From the NCBI RefSeq assembly GCF_000599885.1, contig NZ_JFGT01000002.1, positions 744,001 to 808,000 on the forward strand: DNA of 64,000 nucleotides. Reading direction: 5' to 3'. The DNA is from Pantoea sp. IMH. GTDB lineage: Bacteria > Pseudomonadota > Gammaproteobacteria > Enterobacterales > Enterobacteriaceae. Positions 9,299 to 19,348 of this stretch are shown here, piece by piece. The notes beneath the pieces were generated by a model. That model worked only from the letters and a program-made list of their open reading frames with translations. It searched no databases and had not been told where the DNA came from. The translations under genes and the position numbers were made by a program. Numbering within the stretch: position 1 is the first letter of the stretch; each line of letters begins with the position of its first letter.

Positions 9299-10585
9299 TT
9301 GGAAAATGTTTCGACCACCGCCCTAATCATTACGCTGGTCATCATGCTTGTGGTTTCCGCCTATTTCTCAGGGTCGGAAACCGGCATGATGACCCTCAAC
9401 CGCTACAAGCTGCGGCACCTTGCTAAAAACGGCCATCGTGGCGCCCGTCGCGTCGAGAAACTGTTGCGTCGCCCTGACCGGCTGATAAGTCTGGTACTGA
9501 TCGGCAATAATCTGGTCAATATTCTGGCCTCAGCGCTGGCCACTATCGTGGGTATGCGTCTCTACGGTGATGCTGGTGTGGCTATCGCGACCGGTATTCT
9601 GACCTTTGTCGTGCTGATTTTTGCCGAGGTTCTGCCGAAAACCGTTGCCGCGCTTTATCCGGAGAAAGTGGCTTTCCCCAGCAGCGTATTACTGGCGCCG
9701 CTGCAGATTGTGATGATGCCGTTGGTCTGGCTGCTGAACACTATTACCCGGCTTCTGATGCGTATGGTTGGCATCAAGGCTGACGGCGCGATGAGCGCAG
9801 CACTCAGCAAGGAGGAGCTGCGCACTATCGTTTATGAGTCACGCTCGCTGATGTCACGCCGCAATCAGGATATGCTGCTGTCGGTGCTCGATCTTGAGAA
9901 GGTCAACGTCGACGATATTATGGTGCCGCGTAATGAAATCGTCGGCATCAATATCAATGATGACTGGAAATCGATCGTCCGTCAGCTGACCCACTCTCCT
10001 CATGGTCGCATCGTGCTCTACCGCGACTCGCTGGACGATACCATCAGCATGCTGCGCCTGCGTGAAGCCTATCGGTTGATGACCGAGAAAAAAGAGTTCA
10101 CCAAAGAGGTGATGCTGCGTGCGGCTGATGAGATTTACTACGTGCCAGAAGGCACGCCGCTCAACGTGCAGTTGGTAAAATTCCAGCGTAATAAAAAGAA
10201 AGTGGGTCTGGTAGTTGATGAATATGGTGATATTAAGGGCCTGATTACCATTGAGGACATTCTCGAAGAGATCGTCGGTGACTTTACCACCTCTATGTCC
10301 CCTTCTCTGGCAGAAGAAGTGATGCCGCAGAATGATGGCTCAGTGTTAATTGAAGGCAGCGCTAACGTGCGTGAGCTGAATAAAGCGTTCAACTGGATGC
10401 TGCCGGAAGAAGAGGCACGTACGGTCAACGGTATGGTTCTGGAAGCGCTGGAAGATATCCCTCTGCCGGATACCACAGTGCAAATCGGCGACTATGCGAT
10501 CGATATTCTCGACGTGCAGGAAAACATGATTAAGCAGGTCAGGATCCGTCCACAGCAATCCTTGAAGGAATCGGTGGGATCGTAG
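9299..10585 (+). CDS. yfjD: CNNM/CorB-type membrane protein with CBS and CorC domains
   Basis: 428 residues in the family order: an N-terminal DUF21 membrane domain with about four helices (to residue ~140), a CBS pair with 'VDDIMVPRNEIVGI' near residue 205, then a C-terminal CorC_HlyC domain from about residue 335. Homologues (CorB/CorC, CNNM) take part in magnesium or cobalt efflux; the transport role here is inferred from family. The start is TTG at 9299, placed 8 bases after AAGGAA, and gives the same N-terminus as E. coli YfjD. A GC-rich hairpin follows before convergent luxS. Confidence 0.92.
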   Translation: MENVSTTALIITLVIMLVVSAYFSGSETGMMTLNRYKLRHLAKNGHRGARRVEKLLRRPDRLISLVLIGNNLVNILASALATIVGMRLYGDAGVAIATGILTFVVLIFAEVLPKTVAALYPEKVAFPSSVLLAPLQIVMMPLVWLLNTITRLLMRMVGIKADGAMSAALSKEELRTIVYESRSLMSRRNQDMLLSVLDLEKVNVDDIMVPRNEIVGININDDWKSIVRQLTHSPHGRIVLYRDSLDDTISMLRLREAYRLMTEKKEFTKEVMLRAADEIYYVPEGTPLNVQLVKFQRNKKKVGLVVDEYGDIKGLITIEDILEEIVGDFTTSMSPSLAEEVMPQNDGSVLIEGSANVRELNKAFNWMLPEEEARTVNGMVLEALEDIPLPDTTVQIGDYAIDILDVQENMIKQVRIRPQQSLKESVGS

Positions 10586-10594
10586 AAATAAGTA

Positions 10595-10614
10595 GGGGCG
10601 GAAAATACCGCCCC
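10595..10614. terminator. Hairpin between convergent yfjD and luxS
   Basis: GGGGCGG and CCGCCCC enclose a six-base AT loop. The run after it is richer in T on the minus strand (TACTTATTT) than on the plus strand. Probably a shared terminator of modest strength. Confidence 0.55.
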
Positions 10615-10656
10615 TGGTCACTCTGTTCTGGAGCAGCTACAGCGCCCCGCCCCGGA

Positions 10657-11172
10657 CTAGATATGCAGTTCTTTCAGTTTTTCTTTCGGCAGTGCCAGCT
10701 CGTCGTTATGGTTAACGCGAATATCATTCTCAATGATATGACGTGCGATATCCTGCGCTTCATCCAGCGAATGCATCTCATAGGTACCGCACTGATATTC
10801 GTTCAGCTCCGGTATGGTGCGCTGGTGAGTCACTTTCAGCACGTCCTGCATGGCGGCTTTCCATGCGCTGGCTACGCGCTGCTCATCCGGCGCGCCGATC
10901 AGGCTCATATAAAAACCGGTGCGGCAGCCCATAGGCGAAATATCAATGATTTCCACGCCATCACCGTTCAGGTGATTACGCATAAACCCGGCGAAGAGGT
11001 GCTCCAGCGTGTGGATTCCGCGCTCAGGCATCACCTCTTTATTCGGCTTGCAGAAGCGCAGGTCGAAAACGGTCAGCGTATCGCCATGAGGCGTGGTCAT
11101 GGTTTTGGCCACGCGTACCGCAGGTGCCGCCATAATCGTATGATCGACGGTAAAGCTATCCAACAATGGCAT
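10657..11172 (-). CDS. luxS: S-ribosylhomocysteine lyase (AI-2 synthesis)
   Basis: 171-residue metalloenzyme that splits S-ribosylhomocysteine into homocysteine and DPD, the precursor of autoinducer-2, in the activated-methyl cycle. The metal-binding '[15 protein letters not shown]' (residues ~54-68), catalytic 'GCRTGFY' near residue 84 and '[12 protein letters not shown]' region near 128 are all present. Length matches the family. It neighbours micA and gshA as in E. coli and Salmonella, where micA is transcribed away from luxS. Confidence 0.98.
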   Translation of the reverse strand: MPLLDSFTVDHTIMAAPAVRVAKTMTTPHGDTLTVFDLRFCKPNKEVMPERGIHTLEHLFAGFMRNHLNGDGVEIIDISPMGCRTGFYMSLIGAPDEQRVASAWKAAMQDVLKVTHQRTIPELNEYQCGTYEMHSLDEAQDIARHIIENDIRVNHNDELALPKEKLKELHI

Positions 11173-11210
11173 ATGGTTACCTCAACTGATGAAATTATTT
11201 ATAAAACGAT

Positions 11211-11239
11211 GAAACTTTCTCTGTCCAGCCCGGTCTTAA
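11211..11239 (+). promoter_or_regulatory. SigmaE-type promoter of micA
   Basis: GAAACTT (11211-11217) and TCTTAA (11234-11239) are spaced 16 bp and end five bases before the expected first base of MicA. Both resemble the RpoE consensus (GGAACTT, TCTGA/TCAAA), fitting the known sigmaE control of micA. Confidence 0.65.
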
Positions 11240-11244
11240 CTTAT

Positions 11245-11318
11245 GAAAGACGCGCATTTTGTTATCATCATCCCTGACAACAGAGATGTTATTTTGGCCA
11301 CAGTGATGTGGCCTTTTT
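11245..11318 (+). ncRNA. micA: MicA small regulatory RNA
   Basis: The sequence opens GAAAGACGCGCATTTTGTTA and continues with the ATCATCATCCCTGA seed region, then an A/T-rich linker and a terminator hairpin GGCCAC-AGTGAT-GTGGCC with TTTTT. This is the conserved MicA (SraD), an Hfq-dependent sRNA that represses ompA and other porin mRNAs in envelope stress. Location between luxS and gshA is the canonical one. Compared with the E. coli molecule as I remember it, the 5' end and seed are kept and the inner linker and terminator loop differ. Confidence 0.92.
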
Positions 11319-11326
11319 CTTTGGTG

Positions 11327-12886
11327 CTAGCCACGGCTCTTCAGAAAGTCTTCAAAGCTAAGCGTATCACTTTCTTCGATTTCCTGCTGGCTAACCTGAG
11401 AACGTGCGGCTTCTTCTGCGAACCGATCTTCACTCAGAATCTCCAGCGGCTCCTCAGTCAGCTGATGACGATACTGCTCCGCCAGCGCCAGCCCTGTTCC
11501 ACTGATACCGTTCTCTTTCATCATCATCAGAATCCGGGCTGAGTACGTCAGATCCGGATCGTCGAAACAGGCGACCAGGCGATCGCACACTTCCTGATAC
11601 TGATGATTACCGTGCTGACTGTCCAGCGTTTGCGCCACGCGACGGAGATCGCTGAACAGCGTTTTGCCAACTTCCGCCAGCGGGCTTTGCGCTTCGCCGC
11701 AGCCGATGTCCAGCATCAGGCCCGGCTTGCGCCCTTCCAGAATAACGCGGTTCCAGTTCGCCCGTGTGCACTGAAGCTCGTCACTGCTCATTTCCGGCGC
11801 TTCTGCGAGCGTACACCAGATAAGGAAGAGATCGAGGAAGCGCACCTGGTTTGCATCCACGCCGGTTGGCGAGAATGGATTAATATCCAGTGAACGCACT
11901 TCAATATATTCAATACCGCCGCGCAGCAGGGCGTCAGACGGATTTTCGCCGGAACGCGTGACGCGTTTAGGACGAATAGGTGCATAAAGCTCATTTTCAA
12001 TTTGCAGCACGTTGGTATTGAGCTGGAGCCAGTTGCCCTGCTCATCCTTCGTTCCCATCCGCGCATACTCTTCTGACGGGGTTTTGATCGCCGCCTTCAG
12101 CGCTTTCACATACTCCGGCAGATTATTGAACGTAATGCCCAGTCCGCTCTGAGACTTATTGGTATATCCCAGATCGCTCAGCCTTAATGAGGTTGCGTAA
12201 GGCAGATAGAGCATGCCTTTGTCGGTGCGCTCAAAAGGCAGCCTGGTTTCTTTACCTTGCAGAAAGGAAGAACAAATCGCTGGCGAGGCACCAAACAGGA
12301 ACGGAATAATCCAGCCAAACCGGTAATAGTTACGGATCAGGCGCAGGTAGCCGTCAGAGATTGCATCATGACCGCTCTGCTCGTCCACAATGCCGGCTCT
12401 GGCCTGCCAGAAACTCAGCGGCAGGGAAAAGTTATAGTGAACGCCTGAAATCACCTGCATTAACGCGCCATAACGATTCTTCAAGCCCTGGCGGTAGAGC
12501 GTTTTCATGCGTCCGATATTTGACGTGCCGTACTGAGCCAGCTCAATCTCATTACTGTCTTCAATCAGGCACGGCATACTCATCGGCCACATCCGCTCTT
12601 CGCCTAAGTCACGGGCGACGTGGCGATGTATGTCACGCAGAAAAGTCAGCAGATGATCGATATCGTCATCCACCGGGGTGATAAATTCCAGCAGCGTTTC
12701 CGCAAAGTCGGTGGTAATCCACTTATGCGTTAAAGCGGAGCCAAGAGATTGAGGGTGCCCGGTAGTGGCCAGATGCCCATTGGGTCTGACGCGCAGCGTC
12801 TCGCGTTCAATACCGCGACCAATGCCTTTCAGTGCGTCAGGATGAGCTTCCAGCCAGGAAAGCGCCTGTGATACATCCGGGATCAA
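11327..12886 (-). CDS. gshA: Glutamate-cysteine ligase
   Basis: 519-residue cytosolic enzyme making gamma-glutamylcysteine, the first step of glutathione synthesis. Full-length similarity to E. coli GshA (518 residues), including 'GIERETLRV' near residue 24 and the '[10 protein letters not shown]' block near 147. The start is a TTG codon (TTG ATC CCG GAT), as in E. coli, where a weak start limits expression. The micA terminator lies within 10 bases of the gshA stop, on the other strand. Confidence 0.97.
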   Translation of the reverse strand: MIPDVSQALSWLEAHPDALKGIGRGIERETLRVRPNGHLATTGHPQSLGSALTHKWITTDFAETLLEFITPVDDDIDHLLTFLRDIHRHVARDLGEERMWPMSMPCLIEDSNEIELAQYGTSNIGRMKTLYRQGLKNRYGALMQVISGVHYNFSLPLSFWQARAGIVDEQSGHDAISDGYLRLIRNYYRFGWIIPFLFGASPAICSSFLQGKETRLPFERTDKGMLYLPYATSLRLSDLGYTNKSQSGLGITFNNLPEYVKALKAAIKTPSEEYARMGTKDEQGNWLQLNTNVLQIENELYAPIRPKRVTRSGENPSDALLRGGIEYIEVRSLDINPFSPTGVDANQVRFLDLFLIWCTLAEAPEMSSDELQCTRANWNRVILEGRKPGLMLDIGCGEAQSPLAEVGKTLFSDLRRVAQTLDSQHGNHQYQEVCDRLVACFDDPDLTYSARILMMMKENGISGTGLALAEQYRHQLTEEPLEILSEDRFAEEAARSQVSQQEIEESDTLSFEDFLKSRG

Positions 12887-12958
12887 ATTGACCTCCCGCT
12901 CGGAGAAAGATTTTTATTGTTAAGCATAATGTTAAACGCAGCCCTGATTCTTCGCGAA

Positions 12959-13387
12959 TCAGTGCCACCATTCCATGCCCTGTAATGTTGCAAAAGCCAG
13001 CGCAACGTAGCGTAAGGTCTTACCGACAGCGAGAAAAATCACCGTCGGCAGCCAGGCGAAACGAAGCCAGCCGGCGAGAACGCACAGCAAGTCGCCCATC
13101 ACGGGTAACCAGCTGAGTAGTAATGCAGCAGGCCCCCACCGGTGCAGCCATGCTGTTGCTGTGTCATGCCATCGCCCCTGCCGTTTCACCGGCAGACAGC
13201 GACCCAGTATAATATTTGTCAGGCCGCCTAACGTGTTACCGAATGCGGCAATAAAGATTAAGCCGCTGACTGAGGCTTTGCCTTTTATCAGCAGGCCAGC
13301 CAGCAGCACTTCCGAACTACCAGGCAACAGCGTGGCGCTCAGGAAACTGCTGGCGAACAGGGAACCGTAGGTGAGCCACTCACTCAC
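12959..13387 (-). CDS. yqaA: DedA-like inner-membrane protein YqaA
   Basis: 142-residue membrane protein of the SNARE-associated/DedA (VTT) superfamily with about four hydrophobic segments and a 'LPGSSEVLLAGLL' re-entrant-like motif near residue 21. E. coli YqaA is the evident orthologue; its function is not established. The start is GTG, overlapping the yqaB stop in GTGA, so the two are translationally coupled. It lies downstream of yqaB and upstream of gshA. Confidence 0.88.
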   Translation of the reverse strand: MSEWLTYGSLFASSFLSATLLPGSSEVLLAGLLIKGKASVSGLIFIAAFGNTLGGLTNIILGRCLPVKRQGRWHDTATAWLHRWGPAALLLSWLPVMGDLLCVLAGWLRFAWLPTVIFLAVGKTLRYVALAFATLQGMEWWH

Positions 13388-13956
13388 AGCAGACGGACGT
13401 CAACAAAATCCATTCCCGCCGCCTTCGCCGCCTGAATGCCAAAATCAGCGTCTTCAAACACCACGCAGCGGGCAGGTTCCACTTTCAGAAGCTCGGCACA
13501 GCGCAGGAAGGTTTCCGGCTCCGGCTTGTGGCGGGTCACATCATCGGCGCCGACAATGGCATCGAAGCAGTCGCGTAACCCCAGGTGCTGGAGAAGTGCT
13601 TCCGCCATGGCGTGCTCACTGCCCGTTCCCACGGCCATAGGACGCTTCCCTTTCCAGGCTTTGACTACCTCAATCAGCGGCAGTGGCCGGACGGTATCAA
13701 ACAGCATCGCCTTAAGCGCTGTGGTTTTTTCCTGGGCCAGCGCGACAGGATCGAGATCGCTCTGGTGGCTGGCGATAATGACTTCCGCTATTCGCCAACT
13801 GGGGGAACCGTTGAGGCCAATCACTGTACGCTCATCAAAAGTGAGTCCATAGCGGGCCAGAACGGTTTGCCAGGCTTTACGGTGCGTCGGTTCGGTATCG
13901 AGAATGGTGCCATCCATATCAAATATCAAACCGTCATAATGGCCGTACATACTCAC
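13384..13956 (-). CDS. yqaB: HAD-family sugar phosphatase YqaB
   Basis: 190-residue haloacid-dehalogenase hydrolase. Motif I 'FDMDGTILDTEP' (residue ~13) carries the nucleophile and acid Asp; motif II 'VGTGSE' and motif IV 'VVFEDADFGIQAA' are present. E. coli YqaB dephosphorylates fructose 1-phosphate and 6-phosphogluconate, and sequence similarity is high along the length, so the same activity is likely. Upstream lies a long untranslated gap to the tRNA cluster. Confidence 0.92.
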   Translation of the reverse strand: MSMYGHYDGLIFDMDGTILDTEPTHRKAWQTVLARYGLTFDERTVIGLNGSPSWRIAEVIIASHQSDLDPVALAQEKTTALKAMLFDTVRPLPLIEVVKAWKGKRPMAVGTGSEHAMAEALLQHLGLRDCFDAIVGADDVTRHKPEPETFLRCAELLKVEPARCVVFEDADFGIQAAKAAGMDFVDVRLL

Positions 13957-14333
13957 CCCTAATCCTGATTAAGCGAACGGTTACTTTAGCGCAAAGCGCT
14001 CTTCTTGTCGCTGTTGGCATGGATCCGCAAATGCCTTGAAATAATTGAGGAATTTTATTATCAGATTTTCCTGTGGGGGTACGGATCGTCGCGGGCAGGG
14101 TGTAAAAAACCCGGTAATCAGCGAGATAAGTAAAAATTGAGTTAAGTCAGCGGGTTTTCCGACAGCAAGTTACCGGAACATATGAAACGTCGGATGATAA
14201 ACATGGTTCAGGATAAATGGGTAACAGGATATTTAACGGAGTGGATAACAAGAAGAACTAACAGGATGAATAACGGCGAAGATTACGCGTAGCGCTGAAG
14301 GATGCCAGAAGCGATCGGGATGGAACGTAGAGA
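13957..14333. other. Non-coding gap between yqaB and the tRNA cluster
   Basis: 377 bp with no supported ORF. It should hold the yqaB promoter and the 3' end of the tRNA transcript. A weak long-range pairing, AAAACCCG with CGGGTTTT (around 14106-14113 and 14151-14158), lies here and could be a tRNA-operon terminator on the minus strand. I see no mobile-element signature. Confidence 0.5.
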
Positions 14334-14410
14334 TGGTGCATCCGGGAGGATTCGAACCTCCGACCGCTCGGTTCGTAGCCGAGTACTCTATCCAGCTGAG
14401 CTACGGATGC
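14334..14410 (-). tRNA. tRNA-Arg(ACG), copy 5 in transcription order
   Basis: 77 nt including an encoded CCA. The minus strand starts GCATCCGTAGCTCAGC, has anticodon loop CTACGAA (anticodon ACG, read as ICG) and ends TTCGAATCC...GGATGCACCA. It is identical to the other four copies in the cluster. Confidence 0.97.
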
Positions 14411-14611
14411 ATTGGGTAATACCGGGGAACTACCGCATCGAGACGTTAACAACAGACTCACTGCGTTCTGAATAATGGTGCATCCGGGAGGATTCGAACC
14501 TCCGACCGCTCGGTTCGTAGCCGAGTACTCTATCCAGCTGAGCTACGGATGCATTGGGTAATACCGGGGAACTACCGCATCGAGACGTTAACAACAGACT
14601 CACTGCGTTCT
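14411..14611 (-). repeat. Tandemly duplicated tRNA-Arg spacer unit
   Basis: The 59 bases after the first and second tRNA in coordinate order (14411-14469 and 14553-14611) are identical; the first spacer has six extra bases at its end. With the identical tRNAs this makes a tandem repeat of about 136-142 bp. Confidence 0.9.
14476..14552 (-). tRNA. tRNA-Arg(ACG), copy 4
   Basis: Identical 77-nt tRNA with anticodon ACG and encoded CCA. The spacer that follows it repeats the next spacer, evidence of a recent tandem duplication. Confidence 0.97.
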
Positions 14612-14688
14612 TGGTGCATCCGGGAGGATTCGAACCTCCGACCGCTCGGTTCGTAGCCGAGTACTCTATCCAGCTGAGCTACGGATGC
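14612..14688 (-). tRNA. tRNA-Arg(ACG), copy 3
   Basis: Identical 77-nt tRNA with anticodon ACG and encoded CCA. Confidence 0.97.
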
Positions 14689-14791
14689 ATCGGATAATAC
14701 TGAGGGAGATTACGTGACAAACCTGAGGAGATACTGAAGAAACTGACATGCCATTTTGTTCCTGCCGGGATTACGCCCTTTCGGTTTAAAA

Positions 14792-14868
14792 TGGTGCATC
14801 CGGGAGGATTCGAACCTCCGACCGCTCGGTTCGTAGCCGAGTACTCTATCCAGCTGAGCTACGGATGC
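14792..14868 (-). tRNA. tRNA-Arg(ACG), copy 2
   Basis: Identical 77-nt tRNA with anticodon ACG and encoded CCA, with unique spacers on both sides. Confidence 0.97.
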
Positions 14869-15045
14869 ATTGCAAATTCTGGTATAACGCAGGGTGCTGA
14901 CGACTCACCGTGATACAGGCTGCTAACACCGTATCCTGAAACTAAAACAGGTTGTTCGTGGTGAATACGGCTTAGCTTCTCCGCTTTCACTTCCTTCATG
15001 ACCGGTAAGACACCAGACACTCAGGGAACAGCATGCTCTTGAAAA

Positions 15046-15122
15046 TGGTGCATCCGGGAGGATTCGAACCTCCGACCGCTCGGTTCGTAGCCGAGTACTC
15101 TATCCAGCTGAGCTACGGATGC
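15046..15122 (-). tRNA. tRNA-Arg(ACG), copy 1
   Basis: Identical 77-nt tRNA, first Arg copy after tRNA-Ser and separated from it by three bases. Matches the argV position of E. coli. Confidence 0.97.
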
Positions 15123-15125
15123 AAA

Positions 15126-15218
15126 TGGCGGTGAGGCGGGGATTCGAACCCCGGATGCAGCTTTTGACCGCATACTCCCTTAGCAGGGGAGCGCCTTCAG
15201 CCTCTCGGCCACCTCACC
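15126..15218 (-). tRNA. serV: tRNA-Ser(GCT)
   Basis: 93-nt class II tRNA with a long variable arm, starting GGTGAGGTGGCCGAGAGGCT. The anticodon stem-loop has CTGCTAA (anticodon GCT), and CCA is encoded. It is the first gene of the tRNA transcript, the position of serV in E. coli. Confidence 0.96.
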
Positions 15219-15281
15219 ATACGCACTCTTGCGAGTTGTGCTTCAGAACTTGTTTCTGCTCATCGGCACTGCGTGGCGCAC

Positions 15282-15309
15282 ATATTACTTTGGCGGACTT
15301 ATAAGTCAA
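15282..15309 (-). promoter_or_regulatory. Promoter of the serV-arg tRNA operon
   Basis: Minus-strand TTGACT (15304-15309) and TAATAT (15282-15287) are spaced 16 bp. They are followed by the GC-rich discriminator GTGCGCC typical of stringently controlled stable-RNA promoters, about 60 bases before tRNA-Ser. Confidence 0.75.
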
Positions 15310-15492
15310 ACAATTTTTCCCCTTCCGTGTTTAATTGCACACTTCCCACGCAATCCGGGCGTTTTGGCGGCAAAAAGAGTGAATTATCAACAATGAAAGG
15401 ACGCCTGCGCGCGTAAAAATCATGAGGGCTCAGAAGAGATAAATGGAAGAAGAGATAATCAGAAAAAGAAGAAACGAAGGGAAGAATGCGTG
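15310..15492. other. Non-coding gap between tRNA promoter and csrA terminator
   Basis: About 180 bp without a supported ORF or RNA; part of a 320-bp intergenic stretch. Nothing further recognised. Confidence 0.5.
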
Positions 15493-15530
15493 AAAAAACC
15501 GGTAGCGCCTCGCTTCAGACAGCGAGGCGC
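15493..15530 (-). terminator. csrA intrinsic terminator
   Basis: A perfect 10-bp stem (GCGCCTCGCT / AGCGAGGCGC) with a six-base loop is followed on the minus strand by TACCGG and six T residues. It starts 8 bases after the csrA stop. Confidence 0.88.
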
Positions 15531-15538
15531 AGGATCCG

Positions 15539-15724
15539 TTAGTAACTCGTTTGCTGAGTTTTTTCGGCCTGGATACGCTGATAGATCTCTTCACGATGGA
15601 CCGATACTTCTTTCGGGGCGTTCACACCGATGCGAACCTGGTTACCTTTCACACCCAGCACCGTTACAGTCACCTCATCGCCAATCATGAGGGTTTCACC
15701 AACTCGTCGAGTTAGAATAAGCAT
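15539..15724 (-). CDS. csrA: Carbon storage regulator CsrA
   Basis: 61-residue RNA-binding dimer, [20 protein letters not shown]..., essentially the E. coli protein. It binds GGA motifs in mRNA leaders, repressing glycogen synthesis and biofilm genes and promoting glycolysis and motility. Arg44 of the RNA-binding surface is in '[11 protein letters not shown]'. Located between alaS and the tRNA cluster, as in E. coli. Confidence 0.98.
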   Translation of the reverse strand: MLILTRRVGETLMIGDEVTVTVLGVKGNQVRIGVNAPKEVSVHREEIYQRIQAEKTQQTSY

Positions 15725-15963
15725 TCTTTGCTCCTTGAAAGATTAAAAGAGTCGGGTCAACTGTCTCCCGGCATATCCATCGTATTACGCTAAATGTAGA
15801 CCATGACAAATACATCACAAGCACATCGTCATACCATTACATTCTGCTGATACTAAGTTTAGCCGAAATACACACTATCAACCCGACTTTATGATTTTAT
15901 GGGCGCACCGGACAAAAAACGCTGCCACAACCTGCCACAGCGTTTTCTGAGATGCATTTTTGG

Positions 15964-18591
15964 TTACAGTTTTTCTGTCACCCATGATTCGACACCAGCC
16001 AGCGCAGCGGGTAGTGCGGCAGCATCTGTGCCTCCCGCCTGAGCCATATCCGGTCGTCCACCACCTTTACCGCCAACCTGCTGGGCCAGTGCACCCACCA
16101 GCTCGCCGGCTTTAACGCGGTCAGTCAGATCTTTTGTCACCCCGGCAATCAGAGAGACTTTGCCGTCAGAAACCGTTGCCAGCACGATGACTGCGGATTT
16201 AAGCTGGTTTTTCAGCTCGTCCACCATCGTACGCAGCATTTTGGGTTCCACGTTAGCCAGTTCGCTAACCAGCAGCTTCGCCCCTTTAATTTCAACAGCC
16301 TTACTGCTCAGTGAGGCGCTCTCCTGAGCCGCCTGCTGATCTTTAAGCTGCTGTAATTCCCGTTCAAGCCCGCGCGCATGATCGATCATCGCTCGCACTT
16401 TCTCACCCAGATTGCTGTTATTTGCCTTCAGCAGCTGCGCGATATCCTGTAACTGTTCGCTCTGCGCATAGACCTGCATCAACGCACGCTCGCCGGTAAC
16501 GGCCTCAATACGACGGATACCGGCAGCTGTTCCCGATTCAGCAATGATGCGGAACAACCCGATGTCGCCCGTACGGCTGGCATGTGTCCCACCACAGAGT
16601 TCGGTAGAGAAGTCGCCCATCGACAGGACGCGCACGCGATCGTCATATTTCTCGCCGAACAGCGCCATTGCGCCATGCGCTTTGGCATCCTCCAGATCCA
16701 TGATGTTCGTCTCAATGGCAAGATTGCGGCGAATCTGGGCATTGACGATCTCTTCAACCTGACGGACTTCCTGCGGCTTCATCGCTTCAAAATGCGAGAA
16801 GTCGAAGCGCAGGTATTTATCATTAACCAGCGAGCCTTTCTGCGCCACATGATGCCCCAGAACCTGGCGCAGTGCAGCATGAAGCAGGTGCGTTGCTGAG
16901 TGATTCAGACGAATGCGGGCACGACGCGCTTCATCCACATGAGCAGCCAGACGATCGCCCAGACGCACATGACCTGATGCCAGCTTGCCAATATGGCCGA
17001 TGGCCTGACCATATTTTTGCGTATCGGTCACGGCAAACAGCGCGCTATCGCTTTTCAGCTCGCCGGTATCGCCCACCTGGCCGCCAGACTCACCGTAGAA
17101 CGGCGTCTCGTCCAGAACGATAACGCCTTCCTGCCCGGCAGTGATTTCAGTGGCGGGCTCACCTTCAACGAAAATGGCCTTAACGGCTGCGCTCAGTGCC
17201 AGCTGCTCATACCCTTTGAAGCTTGAGGCTTCATCAATGCGGATCACATTATTGTAATCTGTGCCGAAACCACTGGCTTCACGTGCGCGCTGGCGCTGCT
17301 GCTCCATCGCCCGCTCGAAACCCGCTTCATCAATTTTCAGATTACGCTCACGGCAGACGTCTGCGGTCAGATCGACCGGGAAGCCGAAGGTGTCGTAAAG
17401 GCGGAAAACCGTTTCGCCATCCAGCGTATCGCCCTGCACTTTTTCCAGCTCTTCATCAAGCAGAGCCAGTCCGCGCTCCAGCGTTTTGGCAAACTGCTCT
17501 TCTTCGGTTCGCAGTATCTGTTCGACCTGCGCCTGCTGCGCCGCCAGTGCTTCACCTGCCGCGCCCATCACTTCAATCAGCGGACCTACCAGCTTCCAGA
17601 AGAACGTGCCCTGCGCGCCCAGCATATTGCCATGACGGACAGCGCGACGGATAATGCGGCGCAGCACATATCCCCGGTTTTCATTAGATGGCGTTACGCC
17701 ATCAGAAACGAGGAAAGCGCATGAACGGATATGGTCAGCAATCACACGCAGCGACTTACTGGAAAGGTCGGTTGCACCGGTCACTTCGGCAACGGATTTA
17801 ATCAGCTTCTGGAACAGATCGATTTCGTAGTTGGAATTCACATGTTGCAGGACGGCCGCGATACGCTCCAGCCCCATACCGGTATCGACAGAAGGTTTCG
17901 GCAGCGGCAGCATGGTACCGTCAGACTGGCGGTTGAACTGCATAAAGACGATGTTCCAGATCTCGATAAAACGGTCGCCATCTTCTTCTGCGCTACCCGG
18001 TGGGCCGCCCCAGATATGGTCACCATGGTCAAAGAAGATCTCAGAGCAAGGACCGCACGGGCCGGTATCGCCCATCTGCCAGAAGTTATCAGAGGCATAA
18101 GCGCTGCCTTTGTTATCGCCGATGCGGATGATGCGCTCACGCGGTACACCCACTTCCTTCTCCCAGATATCAAAAGCTTCGTCGTCGGTTTCATAAACGG
18201 TGACCCACAGCTTCTCTTTCGGCAGGTTAAACCACTGCTCGGCGGTCAACAGTTCCCAGGCAAAGCCGATCGCTTCCCGTTTGAAGTAATCGCCAAAGCT
18301 GAAGTTGCCAAGCATTTCAAAAAAGGTGTGGTGACGCGCCGTGTAGCCGACGTTCTCCAGATCGTTATGTTTGCCGCCCGCGCGGACGCAGCGCTGGGAG
18401 GTTGTGGCGCGTGAATAGTTTCGCTTATCCCCGCCGAGGAAAACGTCTTTGAACTGGTTCATTCCGGCGTTGGTAAAAAGCAGCGTCGGGTCGTTGGTCG
18501 GAACAAGGGAGCTGCTGGCTACAACCTGATGTCCCTTGCTCTGAAAAAAGTCGAGAAACGCCTGGCGAATCTCCGCAGTGCTCTTGCTCAT
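15964..18591 (-). CDS. alaS: Alanine-tRNA ligase
   Basis: 875-residue class II synthetase; E. coli AlaS is 876. The aminoacylation core is N-terminal. The editing domain has the zinc motif '[14 protein letters not shown]' near residue 560 and '[13 protein letters not shown]' near 665. The C-terminal oligomerisation domain ends in '[15 protein letters not shown]'. It charges tRNA-Ala and edits mischarged Ser and Gly. It lies 137 bases downstream of recX. Confidence 0.98.
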   Translation of the reverse strand: MSKSTAEIRQAFLDFFQSKGHQVVASSSLVPTNDPTLLFTNAGMNQFKDVFLGGDKRNYSRATTSQRCVRAGGKHNDLENVGYTARHHTFFEMLGNFSFGDYFKREAIGFAWELLTAEQWFNLPKEKLWVTVYETDDEAFDIWEKEVGVPRERIIRIGDNKGSAYASDNFWQMGDTGPCGPCSEIFFDHGDHIWGGPPGSAEEDGDRFIEIWNIVFMQFNRQSDGTMLPLPKPSVDTGMGLERIAAVLQHVNSNYEIDLFQKLIKSVAEVTGATDLSSKSLRVIADHIRSCAFLVSDGVTPSNENRGYVLRRIIRRAVRHGNMLGAQGTFFWKLVGPLIEVMGAAGEALAAQQAQVEQILRTEEEQFAKTLERGLALLDEELEKVQGDTLDGETVFRLYDTFGFPVDLTADVCRERNLKIDEAGFERAMEQQRQRAREASGFGTDYNNVIRIDEASSFKGYEQLALSAAVKAIFVEGEPATEITAGQEGVIVLDETPFYGESGGQVGDTGELKSDSALFAVTDTQKYGQAIGHIGKLASGHVRLGDRLAAHVDEARRARIRLNHSATHLLHAALRQVLGHHVAQKGSLVNDKYLRFDFSHFEAMKPQEVRQVEEIVNAQIRRNLAIETNIMDLEDAKAHGAMALFGEKYDDRVRVLSMGDFSTELCGGTHASRTGDIGLFRIIAESGTAAGIRRIEAVTGERALMQVYAQSEQLQDIAQLLKANNSNLGEKVRAMIDHARGLERELQQLKDQQAAQESASLSSKAVEIKGAKLLVSELANVEPKMLRTMVDELKNQLKSAVIVLATVSDGKVSLIAGVTKDLTDRVKAGELVGALAQQVGGKGGGRPDMAQAGGTDAAALPAALAGVESWVTEKL

Positions 18592-18728
18592 AATTATCCT
18601 GGAATCACGCTAGCGAACATTTCGTGGGTTGTTTTACCGGCAGGATGGCCCTTTTCCCGGCAACGCACGATCAAAAAGTGGTGAATAAGATAAATTTTCT
18701 TCGGGGGGAAGTAAAATCCCATCGCAGC

Positions 18729-19244
18729 TCATTCGTCAAAATGGGAGAAAACCCCGCGAATATCTTCTGAAAAGAAGCCTTTAGTCATCAGATAGCGTTG
18801 TACTTTGGCTTTTTCCTTCCAGTCTGTCGGCAGCGGCAGGCCGAACTTGCGTACGGCCACTTCATAAGCCTGCTTCTGCCAGTCAATATCGGCCTCAGCC
18901 AGCGCCTCATCCGTCAGCAATTTATCCACGCCCTTCTGTCCCAGCTCCATCCGGATACGCTGGGGACCGTAGCCTTTTCTGCTGCGGCTCGCCACAAAAC
19001 GTCCGGCGAAATGGGCATCATCCAGATAGCGGTTTTCATAACACCAGGCCACCACGCGGTCGATCTGCTCAGGCGTAACCATCTCCGGCTCCTGTAACTT
19101 ATTTTTCGCAAACATGGCAGCGCGCTCGGCCGACAGCGACAGCTTACGGCGGAATTCCGCCTCGCTGTGGTCGCGCATCGCCAGAATGCGCATCGCCCGA
19201 TCAAGCAGGCGCGTAAACTGGCTACGTTCAGTGGCGTCAGACAT
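18729..19244 (-). CDS. recX: Regulatory protein RecX
   Basis: 171-residue helical-repeat protein (E. coli RecX is 166) with the tandem three-helix RecX repeats, for example 'AMRILAMRDHSEAEFRRKL' near the N-terminus and 'PQRIRMELGQKGVDKLL' in the middle. It caps RecA filaments and blocks their growth. It is 173 bases downstream of recA beyond the recA terminator, so expression probably depends on read-through, as in E. coli. Confidence 0.95.
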   Translation of the reverse strand: MSDATERSQFTRLLDRAMRILAMRDHSEAEFRRKLSLSAERAAMFAKNKLQEPEMVTPEQIDRVVAWCYENRYLDDAHFAGRFVASRSRKGYGPQRIRMELGQKGVDKLLTDEALAEADIDWQKQAYEVAVRKFGLPLPTDWKEKAKVQRYLMTKGFFSEDIRGVFSHFDE

Positions 19245-19348
19245 CTTACTCCACGGGATTATCAGGTGATAAACAGAATCTAAGGTTAGCGGGGAACGCT
19301 ATAAGAAACAAAAGGTGTTTGGCGGGGGCGTCGAAAAAAGGCAGACAT

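Noticed and set aside
14334-15122. Regularly repeated 77-base units that look like a CRISPR-type array
   Set aside because: Each unit is a complete tRNA-Arg with an encoded CCA; spacers vary in length and two are identical.
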